Assembly (NCBI GenBank): GCA_030681645.1
Contig: JAUXRX010000009.1
Location: 310,001 to 374,000 of the forward strand
Source: Archangium sp.
Lineage (GTDB): Bacteria > Myxococcota > Myxococcia > Myxococcales > Myxococcaceae
DNA length: 64,000 nucleotides
Direction of reading: 5' to 3'
Under the pieces are notes generated by a model. The model did not search any database. It had not been told where the DNA came from and was given only the letters and a program-made list of their open reading frames with translations. Of the stretch, positions 43,144 through 52,100 are shown one piece after another. Both the position numbers and the translations under genes were made by a program. Numbering within the stretch: the stretch's first letter is position 1; each line of letters begins with the position of its first letter.

Positions 43144-44739
43144 TCACAGCGGGTACCAGAACTCCCGTCCATCATCGGCCGTGAACCGGTACTCCATCAC
43201 ATGCGGCCACAGCGGCCCCCGATTCCCGGCATTCCACAGCTCCCACGCCGCGCTCAGCTCCGCCACGCGGGCAGGCTCGGCCGACGACAGGTCCACCTTC
43301 TCCCCCGGGTCGACCTCGAGATCGAACAGCGCCGACGTGCCATGCCACGTGTCGCGCACGAGCTTCCACCGGCCATGCCGCACGGCCTGCGCGTACTCCG
43401 CGCGCCAGAACAGCCACTCATGCGGCGCCGCGGTGTTCTCTCCAGCGAGGTAGGGAGCAAGGTCGACCCCGTCGAGCGCGAGCCCTGAGGGCAGCTCAGC
43501 GCCGACGCCCGCGGCGATGGTGGCGAACACGTCGAGCGCGCTCACCGGCTGCTCGTACCGTTGCCCGGCGGGCAGCCGCTTCGGCCAGCGCATGACCATC
43601 GGCACGCGCACCCCGCCTTCGAAGAGGGTGAACTTCCCGCCCTGCAGAGGCCGGTTGTCGCCCGCCTTCGTGTAGAGCGTCGCGCCGTTGTCGGACAGGA
43701 AGATGACCAGCGTGTCGTCAGCCAGCCCGTGGCGATCGAGCGCGTCGAGCACGCGGGTGACGCACTCGTCGAGGCTGGCGATCAGCGCCTTGTACACGCG
43801 CCGGTTGTGATCGGGCTCATCGGCGAAGCGATCGAACAGTGCCTTCTTCGCCTGGAACGGCGTGTGCGGGTTCTGCATCGGCAGGTAGACGAAGAAGTTC
43901 TCGTTCCGGTGCGCCTCGATGAAGGCGATCGCCTCGCCGGTGAGGGTGTCGGGGAGATAGCCGTCATCCTCGAAGGGCACTCCGTTGCGAACGAGCTGCG
44001 CGGTGCCGCTGCGGCCCTTGCCCCAGATGAACTGATCCGACACGTCTTCGTGGCGCTGGTTCACCACCGACGGGCTGGCGAGGTCCTGCTGGTAGAGCGT
44101 GTAGGCCTCGTAGAACCCGACGTGGGTGTCGAAGCCGCGGCGGTGCGGGGCCGACGCCTCGTTCCACCCCAGGTGCCACTTGCCGAACGCGCCGGTGGCG
44201 TAGCCGTGGCGCGCGAGCAGCTCGGCCAGCGTCACCTCACCCTGCGGGAGTCCCTGGCGCTGCACGTCGTCGAGGTCGGGCGCGACGGGCCGGTGGTACT
44301 GCCAGTCACCGCCGGCGATGAAGTGACGGAAGAAGAACGCCTCGAGCGCGTTGCGCGCGTAGCGCTCGTGCGGCTGGCCCTCGTGACCGAAGCGCTGCTG
44401 GTAGCGGCCGGTGAGCAGGGCCGCGCGCGAGGGGCTGCAGATGGGCGCGGTCACCGACGCCTGGCCCAGCGTCACGCCGCCCGCCGCGAGGCGCTCGAGG
44501 CCCGGCGTCTTCACCGCGCCCGTGGGTGAGAGTGAAGTGTCATGTACGCCGAGGTCGTCAGCGAGCATCACCACCACGTTCAAGCGGGGGGCGGCGCGCA
44601 CCGGGCCCGCGACGAAGGCGTCCCGCCGCGCCAGCGCCGGGCGGTCGACGGCGATGCGGTAGGCGTCTCCGCCAGGGAGACAACCCGTGCAGAGCAACAG
44701 GCAAAGCCAGAAAGGGGGTGGGTCGGCGGGGACACGCAT
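43144..44739 (-). CDS. Sulfatase family lipoprotein
   Basis: From ATG 44739 the 531-residue enzyme has a lipoprotein-like signal (LLLCTGC). The sulfatase blocks are present: VVMLADDLGVHD (metal Asp pair), APICSPSRAALLTGR (the formylglycine motif Cys-x-Pro-x-Arg), AFGKWHLGW (catalytic Lys/His) and VIFLSDNGATLYTK (Asp/Asn metal ligands). It should cleave sulfate esters of polysaccharides or lipids outside the cytoplasm, needing a formylglycine-generating enzyme encoded elsewhere. It is divergent from the response-regulator gene. Confidence 0.9.
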   Translation of the reverse strand: MRVPADPPPFWLCLLLCTGCLPGGDAYRIAVDRPALARRDAFVAGPVRAAPRLNVVVMLADDLGVHDTSLSPTGAVKTPGLERLAAGGVTLGQASVTAPICSPSRAALLTGRYQQRFGHEGQPHERYARNALEAFFFRHFIAGGDWQYHRPVAPDLDDVQRQGLPQGEVTLAELLARHGYATGAFGKWHLGWNEASAPHRRGFDTHVGFYEAYTLYQQDLASPSVVNQRHEDVSDQFIWGKGRSGTAQLVRNGVPFEDDGYLPDTLTGEAIAFIEAHRNENFFVYLPMQNPHTPFQAKKALFDRFADEPDHNRRVYKALIASLDECVTRVLDALDRHGLADDTLVIFLSDNGATLYTKAGDNRPLQGGKFTLFEGGVRVPMVMRWPKRLPAGQRYEQPVSALDVFATIAAGVGAELPSGLALDGVDLAPYLAGENTAAPHEWLFWRAEYAQAVRHGRWKLVRDTWHGTSALFDLEVDPGEKVDLSSAEPARVAELSAAWELWNAGNRGPLWPHVMEYRFTADDGREFWYPL

Positions 44740-44840
44740 GGGGTGAAGGTGATGCCCCAAACGGGGGACTCCCTCTGTGAAGTCGCAGACTAAGCGAGAG
44801 TCTTCTGCAGACAGAGGCGGGAATTTCCAGGGGCTGCGGT

Positions 44841-45206
44841 TTGCACCGTGTGCTGGTTGTGGACGACGAGCTGCCGGTCGGTCGGGCCCTGGAGCGCTGG
44901 CTCCAGCGACGGGGCGCTGTCGTGTTCCTGCTCACGAACCCGGTGCAGTTCGAAGAGGTGCTGCTGCGCGAGCGCCCCACCCTCATCATCTGTGACTACC
45001 TGATGCCCGGGCTCGACGGGGTCGAGTTGCTGGCGGTCGCCCGGCGCCTCGCGCCCGCGGTTCGGCGCTGCCTGCTGTCGGGGTCGCTCTTCCTCGTCTC
45101 GGCAGAGCGGCGCGCGCTGCTCGAGCCCTGTGCCTTCCTGGACAAGCCGTGGGACGCCGACCAGCTCGGCGCGCTGCTGGCCCCAGACGGGGGCGCGACG
45201 TCATGA
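44841..45206 (+). CDS. Response-regulator receiver protein
   Basis: A 121-residue single receiver domain starting at TTG 44841 (GTG 44850 is an alternative). Acidic pocket residues are in VVDDELP, the phosphorylated Asp is in IICDYLMPGLDG, the switch Ser is in LLSGSLF and the Lys is in FLDKPW. There is no output domain. The stop overlaps the start of a LuxR-type gene by 4 nt, so the two probably act together. No histidine kinase is adjacent. Confidence 0.88.
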   Translation: MHRVLVVDDELPVGRALERWLQRRGAVVFLLTNPVQFEEVLLRERPTLIICDYLMPGLDGVELLAVARRLAPAVRRCLLSGSLFLVSAERRALLEPCAFLDKPWDADQLGALLAPDGGATS

Positions 45207-46039
45207 ACCCGGAGCTGCCGGGCCACCTGCTTCGTTGCCTGATCCTCTCGATCGAAGCGCGGGGCCACGACGTCCCCCAGCTGATGCGTCAGCTCAAGCC
45301 GCCGCAGCCGGTGCTCACCCTGCGCACCCGCACTTCGTGGGAGGAGCTGGTCTCGGTGCTCGAGACGTACTTCTCGCACCACGGCGTGGCGGCCACGCAG
45401 CAGCTCATGCAGGACCTCGCCAGCCGGCACTCGTCGGTGCGGGCGGTGGCCGAGCTGCTGGGCCCGCCGAGGCTCACCTACCTGGTGCTGCTGGAAGCGC
45501 TCGTCGGCCGCCAGGCGGTGGTGGTGATCAGCTGGAAGACGACGAGCCCCGGGCTCTCCCTGCGCCTCGAGCTGTACCGCGGGTTGCGGCCGTCGCTGGT
45601 GTTCTTCCAATGTTGTGCGTGGTTCCTCGCCTCGATTCCACGGGCGCGGGGACAGGCCGACGCCCGGCTGTTGTCAGAGCGGCTCTCTGAGCGAGAGCTC
45701 GACTGCCTCATCATTCCCCCGCGGGAGTCCGAGCTCACCGTCGCGCACGGGGAGGCGAACGTGCGCGCGCTCGCGCGCGAGGTGTTCAAGCTGCATGACG
45801 GGGCGGCGCACCAGGCGCCCAGCACGCCGAGCGTGGCGGCGCTGCAGAGCCGCTTCGCGTTGACCCGGGCCGAGGCGAAGGTGGTGCGCGCGCTCGCCGA
45901 GGGGCGGAGCATTCGCCGCATCGCCGAGGAGTTCGGCGTGAGCCTCGAGACCGCGAGAACGCACGCGAAGCGGGCGATGCAGAAGACGGACACGCACCGG
46001 CAGGCGGAGCTGGTGAGCCTCGTGTTGCACCGGGAGTGA
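45203..46039 (+). CDS. LuxR-type transcriptional regulator
   Basis: From ATG 45203 the 278-residue protein has an N-terminal ~200-residue sensor-like region with no clear family (LRTRTSWEELVSVLETYFSHHG, LVFFQCCAWFLASIP) and a C-terminal LuxR helix-turn-helix (FALTRAEAKVVRALAEGRSIRRIAEEFGVSLETARTHAKRAMQKT). It probably binds DNA as a dimer. The receiver protein upstream may control it in trans, the two together replacing a fused response regulator. Confidence 0.82.
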   Translation: MNPELPGHLLRCLILSIEARGHDVPQLMRQLKPPQPVLTLRTRTSWEELVSVLETYFSHHGVAATQQLMQDLASRHSSVRAVAELLGPPRLTYLVLLEALVGRQAVVVISWKTTSPGLSLRLELYRGLRPSLVFFQCCAWFLASIPRARGQADARLLSERLSERELDCLIIPPRESELTVAHGEANVRALAREVFKLHDGAAHQAPSTPSVAALQSRFALTRAEAKVVRALAEGRSIRRIAEEFGVSLETARTHAKRAMQKTDTHRQAELVSLVLHRE

Positions 46040-46117
46040 CCCGGGAGCTTCGGAGGGCCGCCCCCGCGCCACGAACCCGCGGCCCCCCCGCCAAACCCGG
46101 GACCGCCACCGTGTTCC

Positions 46118-46215
46118 GTGAACGAACCCGATCGCGATCCCGATCCCGTCGCCGACCCCGAACACCCGAAACCGAAACCGAAACCGGAAGCCGGAAGCCG
46201 GAAGCCGAAACCGAA
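46118..46215. repeat. Degenerate hexanucleotide repeat tract (second locus)
   Basis: gatcgcgatcccgatcccgtcgcc, then ccgaaaccgaaaccg and three ccggaag units, precede the dipeptidase start. The same motifs occur at 24900-25015, 21 kb away. The 207-nt gap otherwise contains no gene. Confidence 0.65.
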
Positions 46216-46246
46216 CCCGCCCCACCGCCTGTAGTAAGCGGCCCCG

Positions 46247-47485
46247 GTGCGTCTCCCTCTCCTCCTCCTCCTCCTCTCCGCCTGCACCACCGTCCGCCCG
46301 ACGACGCTCCCCCCTCCCCCGCGCGGCGCGGCCCTCAAGGGCGGAGTGGACACCCACCTCCACCTCACGATGTCCTCCGCCGCGAAGCCCTTCATGAAGG
46401 GCGAGCCGGGTGAGGGCGAGACGACCACCCACCCCAGCGAGCGGCTGATCAACGGCGTGAGCGAAGCCCAGCTCCACGCCACGGGGGTGACGCTCGTCTT
46501 CGGAGGGCTCTGGCCCCCGCTGCGCCTTCGCCCGGGCCGCACCGCGCTGGCCGAGGCCCTGCACCAGGCGCGCGAGCTCGACGACTTCATGGGCCGCCGC
46601 CCCGGCTTCGCCATCGCCACCGACGGCCGGGACGCGCGCCGGATTCTCGCCTCGGGCCGCGTGGCCGTGCTCCCCCAGCTCGAAGGCGGGGAGGGCATCG
46701 AGCGGGTGGAAGACGTCGACGCGCTCTACGCCGCGGGAGTCCGGGTGATCACCGTGGTGCACTTCGTGTCCACCCAGCTCGGGGGCGCGGCGAACGGCCA
46801 GCTCACCCGCGCGCTGCTGGGCGCGAAGCCCGACGGCGCGCTCGAGCCCGAGGGGCTGTCGTCACTGGGCCGCGAGGCGATCGAGCGCATGGTGCAGCTG
46901 GGCATCGTCATCGACGTAGCCCACGCCAGCGATCGCCTCGTCACCGACGTGCTGTCGATCACCGAGCCGCTCGGCGTGCCCCTCATCGTCTCGCACACCG
47001 CGGCGCGCAGCCTGTCGAACTCCGAGCGGAACCTCTCTGACGCGCTGGCGAAGCGGGTGGTGGCCTCGGGCGGGCTCATCGGCCTCACCCTCAACCGCGT
47101 GCAGCTCGACACCGACACCGCGCACGAGCTGGGGCCCGCGCACCAGCACCTCACCTGCGACGATCTCGTCGCGCACTGGAAGCACCTCGCCCAGGTGACC
47201 TCGCCCGAAGCGCTGGTGCTGGGCAGCGACGTGAACGGCTTCATCACCCGCGCGTTCCCGGGCGGGCTCTGCCCCGACGGCCTGCGGAACTACGGCGACC
47301 TGGCCCAGGTGTGGGGCGCGCTGGAGGCCTCGGGCATTCCCCGCGCGGCGCTCGACGGCATGGGCGAGAAGCTGCTCGAGCTGGTGGAGCGCGTCGACGG
47401 GCGGGCCGACGAGTCGGCGCAGGCCTCAGCGCGCCGGCGCTTTGCCCGCGTCCGCGACGAGCGCAGCGTCCTCGACGTTCCCTGA
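46247..47485 (+). CDS. M19 membrane dipeptidase-family lipoprotein
   Basis: The GTG start gives a 412-residue protein with a lipoprotein signal (LLLLLLSACTT). Zinc-binding and catalytic positions of the renal dipeptidase (M19) family are visible: VDTHLHL, the bridging Glu in LPQLEGGEGIE, IDVAHASD and PLIVSHTAARS. The later SDVNGF region carries an Asp of the active site. It should hydrolyse dipeptides with a D- or L-residue at the C-terminal position. The last ~60 nt overlap the 3' end of the convergent desaturase gene. Confidence 0.85.
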   Translation: MRLPLLLLLLSACTTVRPTTLPPPPRGAALKGGVDTHLHLTMSSAAKPFMKGEPGEGETTTHPSERLINGVSEAQLHATGVTLVFGGLWPPLRLRPGRTALAEALHQARELDDFMGRRPGFAIATDGRDARRILASGRVAVLPQLEGGEGIERVEDVDALYAAGVRVITVVHFVSTQLGGAANGQLTRALLGAKPDGALEPEGLSSLGREAIERMVQLGIVIDVAHASDRLVTDVLSITEPLGVPLIVSHTAARSLSNSERNLSDALAKRVVASGGLIGLTLNRVQLDTDTAHELGPAHQHLTCDDLVAHWKHLAQVTSPEALVLGSDVNGFITRAFPGGLCPDGLRNYGDLAQVWGALEASGIPRAALDGMGEKLLELVERVDGRADESAQASARRRFARVRDERSVLDVP

Positions 47486-48259
47486 CGGGCGCGGCTCGAG
47501 GCGGAACGGGGAGACCAGGTGGGCGAGGTAGCCGCGCGGCGCCTCGCCCGGGTTCCCCAGCGGCCAGGTCTCTTCGCCTTCGGGGCAGTGGTAGGTGCCG
47601 AAGAGGAGATCGGTCCACGGCGCGAGGTTGGCGAAGTTGTGCTTCGTGTCGGTGGTCTCGAGGTGGTGCCAGTGGTGCAGCTCGGGCGCGCCGAAGAGCA
47701 CGCGCAGGGGCCCCAGCGGCAGCTTCACGTTGGAGTGAATGAAGATCGCCCACAGCCCGCGGAACGCGATGAGGCCCGCGAGCAGCGAGACGTCGACGCC
47801 CAGCGCCATCGCCGGGAGGTTGATCGCCAGCTGGGTGAGCAGCCCGTCGACCGGGTGTTCGCGGTGCGCGGCGATCCAGTCGAGGTGCCGGCTGGAGTGA
47901 TGGATCGAATGGAAGCGCCAGAGCAGCGGCACGCGGTGGCTGGCCACGTGAAACCAGTAGACCGACACGTCGCCCAGCATCACCACCAGCAGCGCCTGCG
48001 CTGCCCACGGCCAGCTCTCCACGCGCTCGCGCAGCGCGGTGGGCACCACCAGGCCGAGCGCGCCGTCGAGCTTCACCAGCACCCAGAGCGCGAGCGCGGC
48101 CCACACCAGGTACTGGCCGGCCATGAAGGCCACGTCGGTGACGAAGCGCGGGCGCAGCCACGCCTGGCCTTTGCGCGCGGAGAAGAGCCGCTCGAGCGGC
48201 CAGAACACCGCCGTGAGCAGCACCAGCGCGATGCCCAGCGCCTCGAGTCGCTCTCTCAT
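47426..48259 (-). CDS. Sterol desaturase / fatty acid hydroxylase family protein
   Basis: A 277-residue inner-membrane protein with four to five hydrophobic segments and the di-iron histidine boxes of this superfamily: FHVASH (HxxxH), FHSIHHSS (HxxHH) and PELHHWHH. It should hydroxylate or desaturate a lipid or sterol-like substrate. It follows a small membrane protein gene with a 4-nt ATGA overlap and converges with, and overlaps, the dipeptidase gene by ~60 nt. Confidence 0.88.
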   Translation of the reverse strand: MRERLEALGIALVLLTAVFWPLERLFSARKGQAWLRPRFVTDVAFMAGQYLVWAALALWVLVKLDGALGLVVPTALRERVESWPWAAQALLVVMLGDVSVYWFHVASHRVPLLWRFHSIHHSSRHLDWIAAHREHPVDGLLTQLAINLPAMALGVDVSLLAGLIAFRGLWAIFIHSNVKLPLGPLRVLFGAPELHHWHHLETTDTKHNFANLAPWTDLLFGTYHCPEGEETWPLGNPGEAPRGYLAHLVSPFRLEPRPSGNVEDAALVADAGKAPAR

Positions 48260-48585
48260 GGGGCGTTCTGTTGAGTCGTCTGCTGGGGCGTTTGCGGGGC
48301 GGGGTTCTGCTGGAGCTGCTTCTTCACCCCGGGCAGCGCCTCGCCGCCGGGCGACTTGCTCGCGGGGAAGAACACGGGCTCACCGCCGTCGCGCGGGCGC
48401 GGGCGGGGCATCACCGCGGCCTTCGTGGCGGGGAAGAAGGTGGGCGCCGCGCCGCCGTCACGCGGTGGGTTGCCCGCGGCGAACGCGTTCGTTCCGAACA
48501 CGTCGGTGAAGCGCGTGACCACCGCGCCGAGGAGGAAGAGGACCGCGACGGTGACGGCCAACAGCTTGAGGAGCGCCTGACCCAT
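48256..48585 (-). CDS. Small membrane-anchored protein with FFPA(T/S)K repeats
   Basis: From ATG 48585 the 109-residue protein has one N-terminal membrane helix (LLKLLAVTVAVLFLLGAVV). A Pro-rich extracytoplasmic part carries two imperfect copies of RDGG-x-x-P-x-FFPA(T/S)K. It ends in a Gln/Pro-rich tail (APQTPQQTTQQNAP). It is translationally coupled to the sterol desaturase gene. No family was recognised. Confidence 0.68.
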   Translation of the reverse strand: MGQALLKLLAVTVAVLFLLGAVVTRFTDVFGTNAFAAGNPPRDGGAAPTFFPATKAAVMPRPRPRDGGEPVFFPASKSPGGEALPGVKKQLQQNPAPQTPQQTTQQNAP

Positions 48586-49167
48586 GGGGCGCAGCATAGG
48601 GGCGGGGGAGGTCGCGAGGCACGCACGCTCAGGCGATCAGCCCGTGAGGGGGGATAACCGGGCAGCCCCGAGCGGAGCCGGGGCCGCCGCGAGGGCGACC
48701 GACACGCTGAGGATGAGCAGGCAGACAAAACCTGGCTGGGTCCCAGTCCCGCTCACGTCGGTACACCGGGTGTACGGCCCCGTCATCCCGGTGTACGCCC
48801 TCGAAAGGGGACGCCCGCCGGGCCACCACGCCCCGCGTGATTTTTCGCAACTCTCGGGCCCTTGCCCGTGGCTGAGAGGCCTGCGCGAGTCGAGCAAGGG
48901 CAAACCCAGCTCCACTGTCCCCCCAGGGCTGTGCCTTTCAGAACGCGACGGCGAGCTGACCGTCTTTCCCGATGACCAGCCCATGAACCAGGCAAGGCGC
49001 GCCGATGCCGTACGGTCTGAAGAGCGACGCCGAACTCGTGCTCGGCGCGAGGATCTCTCTGCCCGCCGCGGCCTCCCGAGCACGACTCGCTCAGGCTCCT
49101 CGACTTCGCTCGGATGAACGGGCGCTCCGGCAATTGGACTCGGCCGCCCAGGACGGCCGCATCGCCG
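48586..49167. other. Large intergenic region with structured element
   Basis: About 580 nt with no convincing gene; the frames here are Arg/Pro-rich and lack ribosome sites. It contains a GTACACCGGGTGTAC palindrome at 48761-48775 with a further half-site CCGGTGTACG at 48788. A CTCGAAAGGGGACGCC segment near 48801 is weakly reminiscent of the core of GEMM (cyclic-di-GMP) riboswitches. A short hairpin followed by TTTTT ends at 48845. A fragment at about 49094 (cctcgacttcgctcgga) resembles the element at 451-474 upstream of the first lipoprotein gene. Confidence 0.4.
48827..48845 (+). terminator. Possible weak intrinsic terminator
   Basis: A CACGC-CCC-GCGTG hairpin (5-bp stem, 3-nt loop) followed by A and TTTTT on the plus strand. 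The stem is short, so strength is doubtful. No plus-strand gene lies upstream of it, which suggests that any transcript ending here is non-coding. Confidence 0.35.
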
Positions 49168-52100
49168 TCAGCTCCGCGATGAACGCCGGCGCCGCGACAG
49201 CACCGCCAGCACGCCCAGCCCGAGCCCGAACAGCGACCCATCGAAGCTGCTGCACCCGCAGCTGACGCCGCCCGCGCCGCCGCCACCGCCGACGGGAGCC
49301 TCGCCGAGGGAACCCGACCCACCATCGGCCACGCCCACCGTGTTGCTCGGAGGCGCGACGAAGGTGAAGCCGCCGGTCAGGGTCGAGGTCTGCGCGTCAT
49401 CGTTGGTGAACACCACGTCGACGATGCCCGCCGCGTGCGCAGGCACCACCGCGCGCGCCAGCACGTTCGAGACGATGACCACGTCGGTGGCAGGAACGCC
49501 GCCGACCGTGATGGTCGCGCCGGCCGCGAAGCCCGTGCCGGTGAGGGTGAGCAGCGTGCCGCCCGCGATGGGCCCGCTGGGCGGCGCGACGCCCGTCAGG
49601 GTGGGCGCCCCGCGCGTGTAGGTGAAGCCGCCGGACAGCGTCGCGATCGCGCCGTCGGTGGAGACCTCGACGTCGACCGCGCCCGGCATGTGCGCCGGCG
49701 TCACCGCGTCGAGCTCGCTGCTGCTCACCAGGGACACGTTCGTCGCGGCCGTGCCGCCGAAGCGGACCGTGGTGCCGGCCCCGAAGCCGGACCCCGTGAC
49801 CCGCACCAGCGTGCCACCCGCGACGTCACCCGTGCCCGGCGCCGCCATGGTGACGGTGGGAGGCGCCACGAAGCGGTACGCGCGCGCGAGCGTGGCCGAC
49901 TGCGAGTCGAGGCTCGTCACCCTCACCTCGACCACGCCGACGGCGTGGGCAGGCGTGAGCGCGGTGAGCTGCGTGGGCGAGACGACCGTGACGCCCGTCG
50001 CCCCGTCGGTGCCGAAGCGCACCTGGGTGCCCGCGCCGAAGCCCGTGCCGGTGAGCGTGACCACCGTCCCGCCGGCGGTCGTGCCGCTGATGGGCGAGAC
50101 GGCCGTGAGCGTGGGCGCCGCGTCGTAGGTGAAGGCCCCGGCGAGGGTGGCGCGCTGCGTGTCGGGGTTGGTGAGCACCACGTCGACCGCGCCGGCCGCG
50201 CTGCCGTTGGTCACGGCGGTGGCCGTGGTCGCGCTGGTGACGGTGACGGCGAAGGCCGGCACGCCCCCCAGCTGCACCGAGGCGCCGGCCTGGAAGTCCG
50301 TGCCGGTGAGGGTGATGGTCGTGCCTCCGCCCACCGGGCCACGCGCCGGGCTCACCGAGGTGATCGCCGGCCCGGCCACGTAGCGGAAGCCGCCGGTGCG
50401 CGTGGCGAACTGCGCGTCGGGGTTGGTGATGCGCACGTCGGCGAGGCCACCCATGCCCGGCGGGGTGACGGCGGTCACCTGCGTGAGGCTGAGCCGGCTG
50501 ACGCCGGTCGCCGGGTTGCCGCCGATGGTGACCGTGGGCGCGGGCTGGAAGCCCGTGCCGGTGATGGTGATGATCGTGCCACCCGCGGCGAAGCCCACCG
50601 CCGGCGTGATGGTGGTGATGGTGGGCGCCGGGTAGTTGTAGGTGAAGGCACCCGGCGAGACCGTCTGCTGCGTGTCGGTGTTGACGACGGTGACGCTGAC
50701 GGCGCCGTCCACCAGCGCCGGGGGGGTGGTGACGGTGAGCGAGCTGCCGCCCGGGTCGACCACCACGTTGGTGCCCGCGTTCGCGCCGAAGCGCACCGCC
50801 GCGCCCGCGCGGAAGGCCGTGCCGGCGATGGTCACCGTGAGGCCGCCGGCGGTGAAGCCCGTGTTGGGCGTGACCGAGGTGATGGTGGGCGGGGCGAGGT
50901 AGGTGAAGACGTCGGCCCGCGAGCCCTCGAGCGCGTCGACGGGGTTGCGCACCGTGAGGCTCGCCAGCCCCGCCGCGTGCGCGGGCGTGGTGGCCCTCAG
51001 CAGCGTCGAGTTGACGACCACCACGTTGGTGGCCTGCTGGGGCGCGCCGCCCACGCTCAGCCGAACCTCGGCCCCCGTCTTGAAGAGCAGGCCGTTGACG
51101 GTGATGACCGTGCCCCCCGCGGTGGGGCCCGAGACCGGCGTCACCGAGGTGACGGTGGGCGGCCCGGCGGGCGCGAAGTAGAGGAAGCCGCCCGCGAGCG
51201 TCGCGGTCTGGCCTCCGGCGTTGCTCACCACCACGTCGACGGCGCCTTCGAGGCCCGGGGGCGTGAGCACCTCGAGGGTGGTGGCGGTGCGGCTGACCAC
51301 CGCCGCGGCCCCGCCGCCGATGGTCACCGCGGCGAGCGCGGCGAAGTTCGAGCCGGTGAGCGTCACCGTGGTGCCGCCCGACACCGTGCCCGTCGCGGGG
51401 GTCAACGAGCTGAGCGCGGGCGCGCCGATGCCACCGCCGGTGGTGCAGTCCTTCGAGATCGACAGCACGTACTGGCCGGTGCCGGTCGCCGACGTGCGGC
51501 CGACCCGCGCGAAGAACGCGCCGCCCACCCGCACCCGGTACACCAGGGTCTCCGAGGGCAGGGCAGGCGAGGTCGAGTTGAGTGCCCCGGTGGCGACGGT
51601 GTTGTTGACCGTCGTGCCCGAGTCGTTGACCGAGACCAGCACCGCGCCGGTCGCGTCGAGGAGCTGCAGGGTGTGGTTTCCCGTCGCCGTCGAGCCCGAG
51701 CGCGAGGGCTGCGAGTCGAGGGCCAGGAACAACAGGTCGCCCACGCGCGCGTCGAAGGCGAAGAGATCGACGTCGGCCGTGGTGGCGACCTCGCCGCTGA
51801 AGTAGTTCGACGTGCCGCCGCCGGCCGTCGCCAGCGTGTCGTTGGGCTCGCTCTCAGCGGCCGGCGTGCCCGGCTGAATCACCGAGTACAGGCGGTAGGG
51901 CTCGCGCGCCGTGGTGGCCGAGAAGTAGTTGACCCGCAGGTAGGCCGGGAGGTTCGGCAGCGGCGTGCCGGCGATCGCGCCCGAGCTGCCGCCGAAGTTG
52001 AGGTCGGCGTTGAGGTCGTCGTACTCGAGGGTGTCGGTGTCGCTGGTGACCCTCAGATCGAAGTCGTTCGAGGCGCTGCCCGCGTTGCCCGCCGAGGCGG

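Noticed and set aside
48801-48830. GEMM cyclic-di-GMP riboswitch
   Set aside because: Only the GAAA loop and a GGACGC-like segment agree; the conserved GCAAACC and tetraloop-receptor positions do not, so it is kept only as a structured region.
48584-49117. 177-residue plus-strand frame in the large intergenic region
   Set aside because: Arg/Pro/Ser-rich composition, no ribosome site, and interrupted logic around the palindrome; more likely non-coding.
48783-49325. Minus-strand frames between the TIG protein gene and the small membrane protein gene
   Set aside because: They overlap the end of the TIG gene in another frame and have no recognisable domain or start signal.
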